Of a stretch of 64,000 bases of DNA, positions 23,352 through 33,562 are shown in pieces. How positions within the stretch are numbered: position 1 is the first letter of the stretch; each line of letters begins with the position of its first letter. The notes beneath the pieces were generated by a model, which did not search any database, was not told where the DNA came from, and saw only the letters and a list, made by a program, of their open reading frames with translations. The translations under genes were made by a program, and so were the position numbers. Origin of the DNA: Cyclaneusma minus (lineage: Eukaryota > Ascomycota > Leotiomycetes > Marthamycetales > Marthamycetaceae); the NCBI GenBank assembly GCA_037179335.1, contig JAKZHN010000010.1:255870-319869 (forward strand). The letters are read 5' to 3'.

Positions 23352-25277
23352 ATGAGCAGCGCGGCACACGACCGCGCGATCCAAGATCGCAACCTCCAGG
23401 CAAACCCTTCCCGTCCCCTTGACCGGAAGACCCTGCACCAGGTGCTTGTTGCTAGTGTTTGGCAGTCGTTCAAGACGCAGGTGGAAGGCTCGAAGATTCC
23501 CGGTGCTGGAATGGGACTTTTGGTTGAACATAGCATACCCCCAGGCAAGGAGATCCTCCACGTCAAGAAGCCATTTGTACATGCCTTCCTCCCCGGCCAA
23601 TCGCCTCTTGGCGCATGCGACTATTGTATGCACCCCTTCAAGGGGGGCATCAACAAGTCTGGCCATCTTGAATTGGATGAACCAGCAACGACGAGCGGTG
23701 GTGTTTCCACGTGTTACAAATGTCGATATCTTTGGTACTGCTCCGAGGTAAGAGTCCATTATAAGATTGCAAGGGCGTTTACTGATCGGTTTGCAGTCTT
23801 GCAAGTCCCGAGCGTTGCAGAACGGCCATGGAATGGAGTGCGATTTCATGCGCAAGAACCCAGACGTTCAGGCCGGCGGCACCTTATCCATGATAATTCC
23901 GTTGTTGGCTAAGGACCAAGCCATGAATTTCACCCAGACATTGTGGAGGTCGTTTGAGTGCCTCGAAACGCACCACGACAAGTTTCGAGGCACAACCAAC
24001 AGCGGCGTTGGATTCGAGGCCGATCCGGGACGCTGGAGTGAAATGCAGCAGCTCGCCCAAAAGGTACGTGAAAAGAATCTTCGAATCTTTCGTCTTTTGA
24101 AGCCGTAAAGGGATTTGCTCCTCAGAGTTCCAATTTACCCAAGTATACCACCATCAATGAGAATCGCTGCTAACTCATTACGCAGGCTAAGCTATGTAGC
24201 AGTAGTCAGAGATCACTTCAAGAGATCGAGGGTCTTATTTGCCGACTCCGCCTGGGCCACATGAAAATTCCAATCCTCGACGGCCATTGCGTCGATGGTC
24301 CTCGCTCGATGTTCATGGTATTCCATCCCATGACAGCTATGATCAACCACTCATGCCAACCAAACGCCGTTGTTGTGTGCGAGAATGGTATCATGTGTCT
24401 CAGATCCATCCGGGCCATTGGAGCCAACGAGGAGTTGACGGTATCATACATTGACTCCGATCTCCCCCTCAAGACTCGCCGAAGTCAGCTCTTGAAGAAC
24501 TACTTCTTCAACTGCCATTGTTCCAAGTGCGTCGAACAACAAGGAGCAGATCCTGATACCGCAGAGTTGTCGGAATTTCTGTCCCATTCCGACTTCCATC
24601 AAAAGACGATAACTTCTATGGTTCAAAGCCTCCGAGTGACCCCCTTTCTTACCCCCGAGGGACTTCCAGATGCCATCCGAGCTATCTTCGAATATGCTGA
24701 CTCTGTCGCTCCGGGAGGACACTGGCCCCTTACCGCTCACCCTTTCCCTCAAGTCTTACTCCAGTTTGCAGGCAAACTCCAAAGCCGGAGTCTCTTCACC
24801 TATGCTCTCGAAACCCTGCTACTCGTGGTGTTTGACGTCATGCCAGATATCCATCCCAGCCGTCTTCATATTAAGCGTATCACGAGCCTCTTCAAGCTTG
24901 TTATGTTGATGGAGACTATTAGGACTCATCCGGACCAAGCCACTATGACTTACTACGGCATGATCCCGTTCGACCACTCGATCCTCCTTCTACAACTGAA
25001 ACTCGCCCGATTCCTGCTGAAGGATTCGACGCAGTTCTTCGGCAAGGACGCGCTCCCTACGCAAGCAGTGCGAAACTTCTTGAAGAAGAGATTGACAATG
25101 CCAGACTACCAGCCCGTCACAGACTTGTGGGCTCCGGGCTCTACTGCTGCGAAGCAGGCACAAGAGACGTTGCTTCTGTGGGCCGGGGCTGAGCAGAAAG
25201 GCGACTCCGCCCTCTTTGCCGACATGAAGTTCAGGGAGAAGGACTTTCAGGATGCGAGCCTGGAGAAAGAGTACTGA
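23352..25277 (+). CDS. SET/MYND domain protein, SMYD-like methyltransferase
   Basis: Exons 23352-23747, 23797-24063 and 24186-25277 give 584 residues. The SET domain is split, as in SMYD proteins. The N-terminal part (KIPGAGMGLLVEHSIPPGKE) is followed by a MYND-like zinc finger at about residues 89-147, with Cys pairs CDYC, CYKC, C-S-E-S-C and a His/Cys end. The SET core has NHSCQPN at 275-281, the pocket motif ELTVSYID, and a post-SET CHCSKC. Such proteins transfer methyl groups from S-adenosylmethionine to lysine of histone or non-histone proteins. The C-terminal helical region fits the TPR-like domain of the group. The specific target cannot be told from sequence. The upstream neighbour is divergent. 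Confidence 0.85.
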
Positions 25278-25945
25278 ACGGATACCGACTGGAATATCTT
25301 GCTCGCTGTCGTTGCTTGATGAAAGGGCGGATTGCTTGCCAACGTGGTTGCCGAAAAACGCTATGAACTGAAGCTGGAACCGAAGCCTGTGAAGGTGCTC
25401 GGCCGACTCGTACGCAATGGGTTAAGAAAGAGGGATGTCTAGTACTTGCTGTGCTGTTTACACCTTTGGACTGTTGACCCTGACCCACAACCGCACTCCA
25501 GCCATCAGCTTCAATGAGTTCGATGATCTGCAACTACCATCGGCCAAGGCGCTATGGAATCTTTGATACCACTGATGAGAAAGCTTGGCATGAGTTTCTT
25601 GCTAAGTCACCGGTCGCGTCTTTCATGGTGGCACACGACAACCTGTACTCAAGATGATTGCCCATGATACTATTGGCAAATAGACACAAGTGGAGTACGG
25701 TTGTTCACCTAGATGGAATACCCCAGGATCGGAGTTGTTGGTCTTTATGGCTGGTATGGGTCGGCTTTCTCGGGGCCGATCATATCGCAGAAGTACTAGT
25801 AATCAACTCTTAATCCTCAAGCTTATTGGTGTATTATCGTTATGCTAAGCCCTGCTAAAAGATCAATGGGATGAAGTGTGAAATCCACCGGTTTCGAAAT
25901 TTGAATAACTATAGTACAGGTTTATCTCTACATAAAGTTGAAGGC
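25278..25945. other. Intergenic between convergent genes
   Basis: Holds the 3' ends of the SET gene and of the permease gene. I see no gene or repeat. Confidence 0.45.
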
Positions 25946-27618
25946 TTACCGCCCAATTATCCTCCTTTCTGCAAATCTAAACGGCAGATATAGAAAGGCA
26001 CTAACAAAAAAAGCTAGCTCAAAGCCAATATCGCCCGTCGTCTCAGCAATCGGCCCAGTATACCATATCTGAGCCATGGACGGAACAACCAGACCAAAAC
26101 TAAGTGCAGATGCTGCAATAGCAGCAAGACCAGACGGAAGCATCGATGAGACATCCCAAGCATCGAGCGCATAGCTAGCGAAATCGCCGTCTCGGAACGC
26201 AAAATGCTCTACGAGCACGACAGCAATAAAGGCAGCAGCCCAGTAGCCAATAATACCAATGAAGTTCTCGAGATTGTCGAAGAAGCTTACGGCAGCTTTG
26301 ACCGACACGCCGATTGTGATTGCAGTGATGGCAACTGAATAAACGGCTCGGGGAATGCGTGCGGTGAATCTGGGAATCGCCATCTGGAAGTTCAGGCTGA
26401 TAGCGTAGAATGTGGCTGATATGTTTCCCAGAAGGGTAAAGGCATGAATTACGACAATGAACTTGCCAAAGCCGCCAGCGGAGGAAAGCATGGCTGCTAA
26501 GACTCCTCCCGCTCCGGTGGTGTTGTAGCCATCGGTCCACGACTCGACGTTGGGAATCGCTCCTCCCATGGCAGCACCAAGTGTCATCAACAAGACGTTA
26601 GGAAGGAAGAGGCCCAAGTAGGTATAAGAGCCAATGCGCCATCTGAAGATTTGTTAGGATCAATCTTGACTGCCATCAAGTGGAGACTGGTATACTGACA
26701 TTGATGCTTCATGGTGCACATATGTTGAAAAATCAGCAGCAAGTGCAGCCCAAGGAAGCACGAAACCAGCTACCAATGATCCGAACGACAGAACGGCAGC
26801 AGCAGTCGCTGGCCCCTCTGGAACAACCTGCTTACTCAGATCCTTTCCACCAGTCCCGGCGGTGATAATGATGGCGATTGCGGCCGGGATCCAAGCATAA
26901 CGTTCGTAGATATGCAAGACTCGATAGCCACAGAATGAGATGAGCAGGGAGACAATGCCTATGATGACGATGCCAACGTTCACGGAGAGACTTCCGCTTG
27001 AGACAGCAGAAAGTGTTTGGCCACCAATAACACTGTCGATAACGCAGAATCCGGTCAGAGTGGCCAAGTTCAAAAGAATGGGAACAAGAACTAGATACTC
27101 TCTGAGGCCCAAGTTAGCAATGCTCTTGCTTTCTTGGACGCGTATTAGCCCTACCCAAAACTGAATCGGGCCTGAACCATTTGACGCATTCCAGTTTTCG
27201 GACCAAATGTCGAGAAGAAGGCAGGTGCAAAAGTCGCCAGCAAGTTGAAGAAGAGAATGATAAGAGATGCATCCCGAAGACCAAGACCATAACTCATCGT
27301 CCCAGTCATTCCAGTCGTCAGCCTGCACGGAGTTAGCTTTTATTATGGCCGACTGTTCACCAAATACTAGTAAGAAACTTACGGAGTCAAATTCAAACTC
27401 ATACAAAACCAGATTGAGAAGACATTGAAATATTGCGTTTCCTTCCTTTCCTCAGGAACAATGGGAGCGAAACCTCGCAGTTCAACACCGCCTAGTGCTT
27501 TCGACCAAAATCCAGTTTTGACACTCCCTGAAGAACCATAGACAATGTCTTCTTGGCTGTCATTGATGCCGACGGCTTCAATGTCTTTGAAACATTTCTC
27601 TTTCTCGTGGTCGGCCAT
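25946..27618 (-). CDS. NCS1 nucleobase/purine-cytosine permease
   Basis: Four exons (27618-27383, 27322-27155, 27101-26700, 26642-25946) give 500 residues. The introns start GTAAGT, GTAGGG and GTCAGT. The N-terminus is soluble; then come SLNLTP at the first helix and GTMSYGLGLRDA, and after the third intron WRIGSYTYLGLF with about ten further hydrophobic segments. These are typical of the fungal FCY2/FcyB branch of the NCS1 family, proton symporters for purines, cytosine or related heterocycles in the plasma membrane. Substrate cannot be fixed: other NCS1 members carry allantoin, uracil, hydantoin or vitamins. Being next to an isochorismatase-family amidohydrolase on the same strand suggests a catabolic pair for an N-carbamoyl or amide compound, which is inference. 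Confidence 0.88.
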
Positions 27619-28579
27619 GTTGAAACAAACTAACAAAGTTTCTTAGTCTCCTGAGATGCAGCATCGATATGCGCCTCCCACGAGAATCTTATATACAGCT
27701 ACAGACGTCAGAGAAAAGAAAAACCATGCACTTGACTCAACGCAGATCCGGGGCCGATAAGAGTGACCCACAGTCGTTATCGACTTGCCGGAGAGAAATA
27801 TCTGTACAACGCAGTGTAACTTGGACCCCTGACTCTGGTACACTTGGGCATAAACTTTTGGTCTTCGCAGGGCTGATCTCTCATGATGACGGAAAATCAA
27901 CTTCCGTTATCTGCCGCTGTAGAGTGGTCCATATGGGCCGAACGTAGCGACATCACTAAAGACCCACGGATATTAATAGCCGTCTTAAGCCAACGATCTC
28001 CCCATGGGGGCGGAGCTGAATGCGGATCAAAGTCAAAGCTGAGATAGTAAAGACATGGATCCACTTATCTGGGACACCGCAGCACCACCTCTTCGTCGAT
28101 TGCAATTGCAGAAATCAGCTTTCGAGTGATGTCGTCGAGTCGTCGACCGCTCATTTTCACAATGGAGCCCTGTTATCTTTTGCTGCTACATTGCGCTCTT
28201 GTACACACCTCGGCAGCGGGATCTAGGGTGGTTTTGGGCACTCATGCATCTGCTTCCTGGATCTCAAGCTTCCGCTACGATGCGACCAAGGTTGCTCTCT
28301 CCATACATAGTCGATACTCGGCACCGCTGTAAATGTTAAGGCAAGGCGGGTTGCTATTGCCCCGACGCTCGAAATGGGAATCATGCGGAGATTAGGGTCT
28401 GGTGAAAACTGGTTCTAGCAGCACTGAGAAGTGACAAACTAAAGAACTAGAAGTCTGAGAAACCCGAATAGCTAGTGCCTTCAATCTCTGCATTGGATAT
28501 CAACTGTCATAGCCGTTAGCCAAAAGTCAGAAAAACGTCTTCAAACCCACCTTAGAGTCCACATTTCTCTCGCCAGCCC
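27619..28579. other. Intergenic, permease promoter region
   Basis: Upstream of the permease and downstream of the amidohydrolase. Only short ORFs (for example 27669-27947). No RNA gene seen. Confidence 0.45.
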
Positions 28580-29348
28580 CTATTTCCATCCCGCCCTCAA
28601 GTGTTCCACAGCATCCTCCTTCGTAACCACATCCGCATACTTCGCATTAAGATCAAACAAATTAGCATCCTGAATCTGCGGCGTCCTATCACCACAAGCC
28701 TCTCCAACAACCTTCAGTACCCACCAAGTCAGCACACCATTCCATTCAATTTCAGCTTCACAGCGAAAAACGAAACAAACCAGAACATCACTCCACTTCA
28801 CATACCATTGGCCTGAACCCATTCTGCATAGCATCCAGCGTCGTAGCCCTCACGCACCCACTCGTACTAACCCCGCACAACACCACCGTATCCACACCCC
28901 TAACTCTCAACTCACTCGCCAACGTGGTTCCAAAAAACCCGCTCGCATACTTCTTGCTCACGACCGCATCGCCCTCAGCCGGCTCCAGTCCTTCCATCCA
29001 GTCCGCTAATCCTCTCTGATCGCCCACTTGCCACACATTCAACACTTTAGCTTTATGCCAGAATAATCCCGCGTCGCGCATCGCGGGGTCCGTGTATTCG
29101 ACTTTCGTCCAGATGACAGGCACGCGGCCGGCACGGGCCGCAGCGAGGAGCTCTTTCATGGCGGGGATGGAGGCGGCGCCGGCGGGATTGGAGGAAATGT
29201 CGAGGGGGGAGCCGGCGGTCCAGTAGGCTTTGCAGACATCGATTATGAGAAGGGCCGGGGCTTTCCCCCAACCCATGGTCGTGCAGAAGCCGGATTTGTT
29301 ATAGGAGTCCGATGAGGGATGGGTGGTTAGAGGTGTGGATGAAGACAT
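28580..29348 (-). CDS. Isochorismatase-family amidohydrolase (N-carbamoylsarcosine amidase-like)
   Basis: Two exons (29348-28806 and 28711-28580) give 224 residues. The fold signature ALLIIDVCKAYW supplies catalytic Asp37, SKKYASGFFGT supplies a Lys at 132 or 133, and LCGVSTSGCVRAT supplies the nucleophile Cys165. This Asp-Lys-Cys triad and the VEYTDP block fit the N-carbamoylsarcosine/ureido-type amidase branch of the family rather than true isochorismatases. Such enzymes release ammonia and carbon dioxide from N-carbamoyl compounds or hydrolyse amides in the cytosol. The intron begins GTATGT and ends CTGAAG. The gene is divergent from the hydrolase at 29806 and on the same strand as the NCS1 permease. 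Substrate is inferred only by neighbourhood. Confidence 0.85.
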
Positions 29349-29805
29349 AATGGTGAATAACTCGTCCCAACAAAGTTGAAAGTTCAGAAATCCGAAGTGA
29401 AAATACAGATGAAGGACCAAACTCCAAGTATTGAGCTATGTGGGAATAAGCAAGTGAAAGATCTTAGCTGTACTCACGTTTTCGGATGTTAACGTATGAA
29501 GTGCGATCTTAGATGGTGAAGCTGCGGGGAGCTGATAATTGCCTGCCGGTTTGTTGCCGCCCCACTTAATCCTCCCGGCCTCGGTACCTTATCCGGGATC
29601 GTCTTCGACGACTTGCCATATCTCTGACACCAGTTTGATCCATCAAGCTGCGGGCATAAAGAGCTAATGCAAGATCCTAACCTCTCCGGACTACATTAGG
29701 ATTTGTGAAAGCTCGAACGAAAACGATACGATACGTCTGCACCAAGAGACAGCAAAGAACTCTAAGTCCTACCATCCTCACGTGCTATCACCTAGCACGT
29801 CCACC
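29349..29805. promoter_or_regulatory. Shared divergent promoter
   Basis: 457 bp between the start codons of the amidohydrolase (minus) and the HSL-type hydrolase (plus). It contains several CGG and CCG triplets near 29550-29600, including CCGGCCTCGG, but I see no clean inverted repeat. Co-regulation of the two genes is likely from the arrangement alone. Confidence 0.5.
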
Positions 29806-30883
29806 ATGGCAGACCCAACAACCCTGTCCTCCCGGCCAATATACCAGCCCATTCACCCAGAAGTTCGTCCAAAGCTAGACCCAGAATATGTAGCCTTCCA
29901 TGACAAGTACATGCAATACATCCTCCCCGACGATGCCAAGCCCTGGGACGCATCACCGCGAAGCAAGCCCTCACTCCCCCCCGGCGGCTCACCAATTTCC
30001 GAAGTAGGCAAAGTCATCAACGTCGACCTCGAACTATTCAAGATCAGGGCTTTTGTCCCGCAAGGAGCTCATGATGGCCGTGGCTGGCCAGCTCTCCTGT
30101 GGTTTCATGGCGGTGGATGGGCGATTGGAGGACTGGGGAGCGAAAACGACTTTTGCTCGCTAATGTGTAAAGGTGAGACTGCCCGGATTGTTCGATAAAG
30201 TTGGCTCTCGGGATTACTGACATTTAATGCAATATATAGAAGCCCGCTGCGTAGTCTTCACAGTCGGCTATCGCCTGGCCCCAGAGAACGTCTTCCCAGC
30301 AGCAGTGGAAGACTCCCTGAATGCGTTGAAATGGGTCTTCGGCGACGGGAAAGTTAGATTCGACCTCGATCTATCTCGCGTAGCGATTGGAGGGACTTCA
30401 GCGGGAAGTAATCTGGCATGTGTCACGGCACTGAAAGCAGCTTCACTAGAACTACCCAGTGGTTTGAAGTTCCAGCTCTTGATCGTGCCGGTGATCGACA
30501 ACACGGCCACAGAAGAGGGTGTGTGGAAGCAGAACAGGAATGCTCCGTGGCTGACGCCGAGACGCATGATGTGGTACAGGCGAATGTACATGCCTAATGA
30601 GGCGGACTGGAGCAGTTGGGAGGCATCGCCTAACCTTGCTCCTAAAGAGCTGATTGCTAAGATGCCGCCGACATGGATGGCTGTCTCTGAGCAAGATCTT
30701 TTGGCTCCTGAAGGGATTGCGTTCGCGGAGCAGCTCAAAGGTGCTGGCGTTCCGGTGGAATTGGTGGTGATGCCGGGATGTACACATTCCCTTCTGGGAT
30801 TGAATGGTGTTCTCAAAAAGGGGCAAGAAGTTATGGCGGCTTCAGCTGAGGCACTCAAAACTGCTTTGTGGGGAAAGTCGTGA
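29806..30883 (+). CDS. Alpha/beta-hydrolase, HSL type
   Basis: Exons 29806-30172 and 30240-30883 give 336 residues; the intron starts GTGAGA and ends TATATAG. The start is the ATG at 29806 (context caccATGg), not the upstream in-frame ATG at 29782. HGGGW at about residue 101 forms the oxyanion hole, YRLAPENVFPAA follows, the nucleophile motif GGTSAG has Ser176, and AVSEQDLL and CTHSLLG carry the acid and His. This is an esterase or lactonase of the HSL group, not closely related to the five-exon hydrolase at 12511. No signal peptide, so probably cytosolic. Its divergent partner is an amidohydrolase, so it may hydrolyse an ester or amide in the same pathway; that is inference. Confidence 0.87.
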
Positions 30884-31003
30884 GATACTCAGACGGTCTC
30901 AGCTTAGAACCAAGACTTTGGCTCCCGTGGTTCCTAACGACAATACAGAGTTGAAAGTTGCCTCTGATCTGACTTGCGAGAAGTGATATGTCCACGTTCA
31001 AGA

Positions 31004-31245
31004 TCACATTGGAGTAGTGTGATTCCATCCGTCGAGAAGGCCGTAGTGAAAGTCGCCATTAAGAAATGCTGCCACTTCGGCATCGAAGAGGTCGTTCGGA
31101 AATGTTTGCAGGCCTGAGCCTTCTGAAGCATATTGGTCGACGTCCAGAGACCGTGGTTCATCTCTTGTCCTGGAAGTCTGGACCTGGACTTCACGTGGCA
31201 CTGCGGAGGCGAGCGCTACATTCTCGTGGACAATCGGATCCATGA
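31004..31245 (-). other. Displaced C-terminal coding segment of the Zn2Cys6 gene
   Basis: In another frame, directly after the regulator's stop, an open frame continues (from about 31338 to a stop at 31004). Its first part, RRWQQQLREIATPLG, and its acidic end, LFDAEVAAFLNGDFHYGLL, look like the usual C-terminus of a fungal Zn2Cys6 regulator. It joins the main frame if one G is added to the G4 run at 31339-31342 (CCCC on the plus strand). No GT-AG intron fits the switch. I read it as the original end of the gene. Confidence 0.6.
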
Positions 31246-33126
31246 TCACGGACACCGGAGACGTACCCAGAGGTGTTGCGATTTCGCGAAGTTGCTGCTG
31301 CCACCGTCGTGCCGTTGGCCTGATGAATTGGTCAGCATCCCCTGTTCGGCGTAGATGATGGTTTCAAGATCCCGGATGATAGCTGAAATTGCAAAAGCCA
31401 GTCTGCAAGCCGAATCAAGGGGTTCCCAGGACTCATAGAGAAGATTACCGGGGGCGAAAACTACATACCAAGCGTGATGCAAGTCTGTGAGAATTTGCAG
31501 CGACCGCATAGCCATTTCCTCAGCTTTCCCAGATATATCCTTACACAGCTGAGGATATTTCCAGAGATACGATGCCAAAGAGCCACAGATATATATGCAA
31601 AACACAAGAATTGCCGGGAAGCCTTCTTCTTGCGTCCTCATAGAGAAATATGCATCAATTTGTTCATGAAGCCGCAGAACATTTGAGAAAATCTCATCAG
31701 ACATCAGCTGCCAGAAACCAGGAGGTGCTCCACCACTTCCACCACTTCCACCACTTCCTTCTCTGATTGCTAATACGATGTCTTCCATGTATATACGTCG
31801 AGTTACAATGTTACTCAAACGTAAAACCATGACGATGGACAGATAGGCAAGATGGAGTGATTCGGCTTTCCAGCCGCGGAGATTCCACACTGACCATTCG
31901 TGTCGAACAGGTAACTCAGCCTCCCAGTCACGCAGGGCATGTATCAGCTGAGCATCATCACTAGTCTCTTCCCAAGGAGCGGAAGTTGGACCTGAACCCA
32001 GGGATTCTCGCTCTGGCTGACAAGCTCGTCTGGCAACCTGCCCCCAGAGATTGTGGGCCTGGATTAACGTCGCAAACAAGGATCTTTCCACGGGATTCAG
32101 GAGTCGAGGATCTGCTCTCGCAGGAGGTGTTCGCGGCAGCGCCGCCCAGGTCTCCGGTCGAAGACCAAATGCAAAATCCGCTTCCGTACAAGGTAAAAGG
32201 GCTGTGATGTCTTCGGGAGAAAAGGAGACTGGTGTGCTATGTCCCGAATGGAGATTCTCCTGACTCTGGATCATCCAGAAAGTTCTCCGTGCCGACTCAG
32301 CTTGCACAATATCCTCCGCAGCCGCATGAGCAGGTAGCTGATATGTTTCCTCCCTGTGAAGTTTGAGAAGTGCAGCCATCCTTACAGCAATTCCCATATG
32401 CATGGAGCTCCGATTTTTGTCCCCATTACCCCACTCCGCGATGGCTAGAAGGAAGAAGCCTTGGACACGCTCGAGAGAAGGCTCGTACATCTCCTGTGGA
32501 ACCATGCGAGAAGCATGTTTCATGAAGATGTCTGTTGCATTTGAGGCACTTCCATATCGATGGACCAGTGACGGGGTAAACCTTGCCGAGATCGACAGGA
32601 TGGAGACAATGAGGAACTTGCTGATGGAGTGTTGCTCGTCTCTGGCAAGACGTTCCAAGAAGACGGACTTGGGCAGGAAACCAAGTTGAAAGTAGGACGT
32701 GGTGAATACTCTGCATCCTTCCACAATCTCATCCCGAGGCGGCAAATTTTCACTCCGCTGTCCTGCAAGGAGCAGCAGCGTTTCTGCCGTGGGTGAAATA
32801 GAAGCCGGGAATGAACTCGAGTTTACCGGAGTTGGCTGATTCCCTAAAAACGAAGTCTGTTGTTGAGGACTCACTCCCTGCACAACCTGCTTCCGTGGTC
32901 GGATCCGAAACTCTCGATCAACGTCCTTCTCTCCACGCCTAGCGAAATGGCATTCGGTCGCAACTTCGGCTCCAGCCGTCCGGCAAGAATCGCAAGGGGG
33001 AGCTCCTGTGTGGATGCATTTGGTTCTCAGACGACGGCATCTCCGACACGCAACGGTGCTTCGTCGCGGTTTGGCGCCCACATCCGGGGCCTTGTTCGTT
33101 TGTGCCGAGGACTCCTCTCCCGCCAT
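31246..33126 (-). CDS. Zn2Cys6 transcription factor, C-terminus frameshifted
   Basis: The start at 33126 (MAGEESSA) gives 626 residues in the present frame. The binuclear cluster is at Cys27, 30, 37, 45, 48 and 59 (CRRCRRLRTKC, then CDSC), with a basic linker after it, and binds CGG-type triplets as a dimer. Residues about 120-450 match the fungal-specific transcription factor domain (SKFLIVSILSISARF; RRTFWMIQSQ). A GSGGSGGSGG run sits near residue 460. The last residues are not family-like: the gene switches frame at a G4 run near 31340, and the expected end lies in 31004-31245. It is adjacent to and on the same strand as the dioxygenase, so is the likely regulator of the 26-37 kb block. A sequencing error is as likely as a real mutation. 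Confidence 0.85.
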   Translation of the reverse strand: MAGEESSAQTNKAPDVGAKPRRSTVACRRCRRLRTKCIHTGAPPCDSCRTAGAEVATECHFARRGEKDVDREFRIRPRKQVVQGVSPQQQTSFLGNQPTPVNSSSFPASISPTAETLLLLAGQRSENLPPRDEIVEGCRVFTTSYFQLGFLPKSVFLERLARDEQHSISKFLIVSILSISARFTPSLVHRYGSASNATDIFMKHASRMVPQEMYEPSLERVQGFFLLAIAEWGNGDKNRSSMHMGIAVRMAALLKLHREETYQLPAHAAAEDIVQAESARRTFWMIQSQENLHSGHSTPVSFSPEDITALLPCTEADFAFGLRPETWAALPRTPPARADPRLLNPVERSLFATLIQAHNLWGQVARRACQPERESLGSGPTSAPWEETSDDAQLIHALRDWEAELPVRHEWSVWNLRGWKAESLHLAYLSIVMVLRLSNIVTRRIYMEDIVLAIREGSGGSGGSGGAPPGFWQLMSDEIFSNVLRLHEQIDAYFSMRTQEEGFPAILVFCIYICGSLASYLWKYPQLCKDISGKAEEMAMRSLQILTDLHHAWYVVFAPGNLLYESWEPLDSACRLAFAISAIIRDLETIIYAEQGMLTNSSGQRHDGGSSNFAKSQHLWVRLRCP

Positions 33127-33562
33127 GGATATCAGCTGACATTTACGGAATGGGATTTCCGGCAGATTTGCACCCTGCCAGACATTCTGACTCTCGCCGG
33201 CCGGTTTTGGTCTATATACAAGTAAAGACCGGTGGAGTGAACAGGACGACGATCCAAGCGCTATCAATTTGCGACTTCACAAGATAAGAGCGGGTTCGGA
33301 CTTCGGATCATCGGACTCCGAAATCCGATGATATGATGCTATCTCTCCGAGTCACCGTCTCCTGAAACTGGGTTCAGCAAATACGGAAGATGTGAACTAT
33401 GTCGTATCCATGATCAATCGATGAAGTTTTGATCCTTGTGCATCAGAATCTTAAATAGTGTACAAAACCAACGATTGAGCGTCTTTGAACCACACTCTCG
33501 CCCATCGGGCGGCATAGGGCGGTCTCCAAAAACCCCCCAGTTCAGTCAGAACCGAACATGGA
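33127..33562. promoter_or_regulatory. Regulator promoter with a perfect 9-bp inverted repeat
   Basis: 436 bp upstream of the Zn2Cys6 gene and downstream of the dioxygenase. It contains a perfect inverted repeat with arms ATCATCGGA (33307-33315) and TCCGATGAT (33324-33332), 8 nt apart. Inside it, CGG at 33312 and CCG at 33318 form CGG-N3-CCG. It lies about 180 bp before the regulator start, so it could be an autoregulatory site. That function is inference. Confidence 0.5.

Noticed and set aside
30268..30858. 196-codon minus-strand ORF
   Set aside because: It is antisense to the HSL-type hydrolase exon.
31246..31340. An intron to explain the regulator frame switch
   Set aside because: A good donor (GTATGT) and acceptor (TTTCAG) occur upstream, but joining them gives an immediate stop; no GT-AG pair restores the frame.
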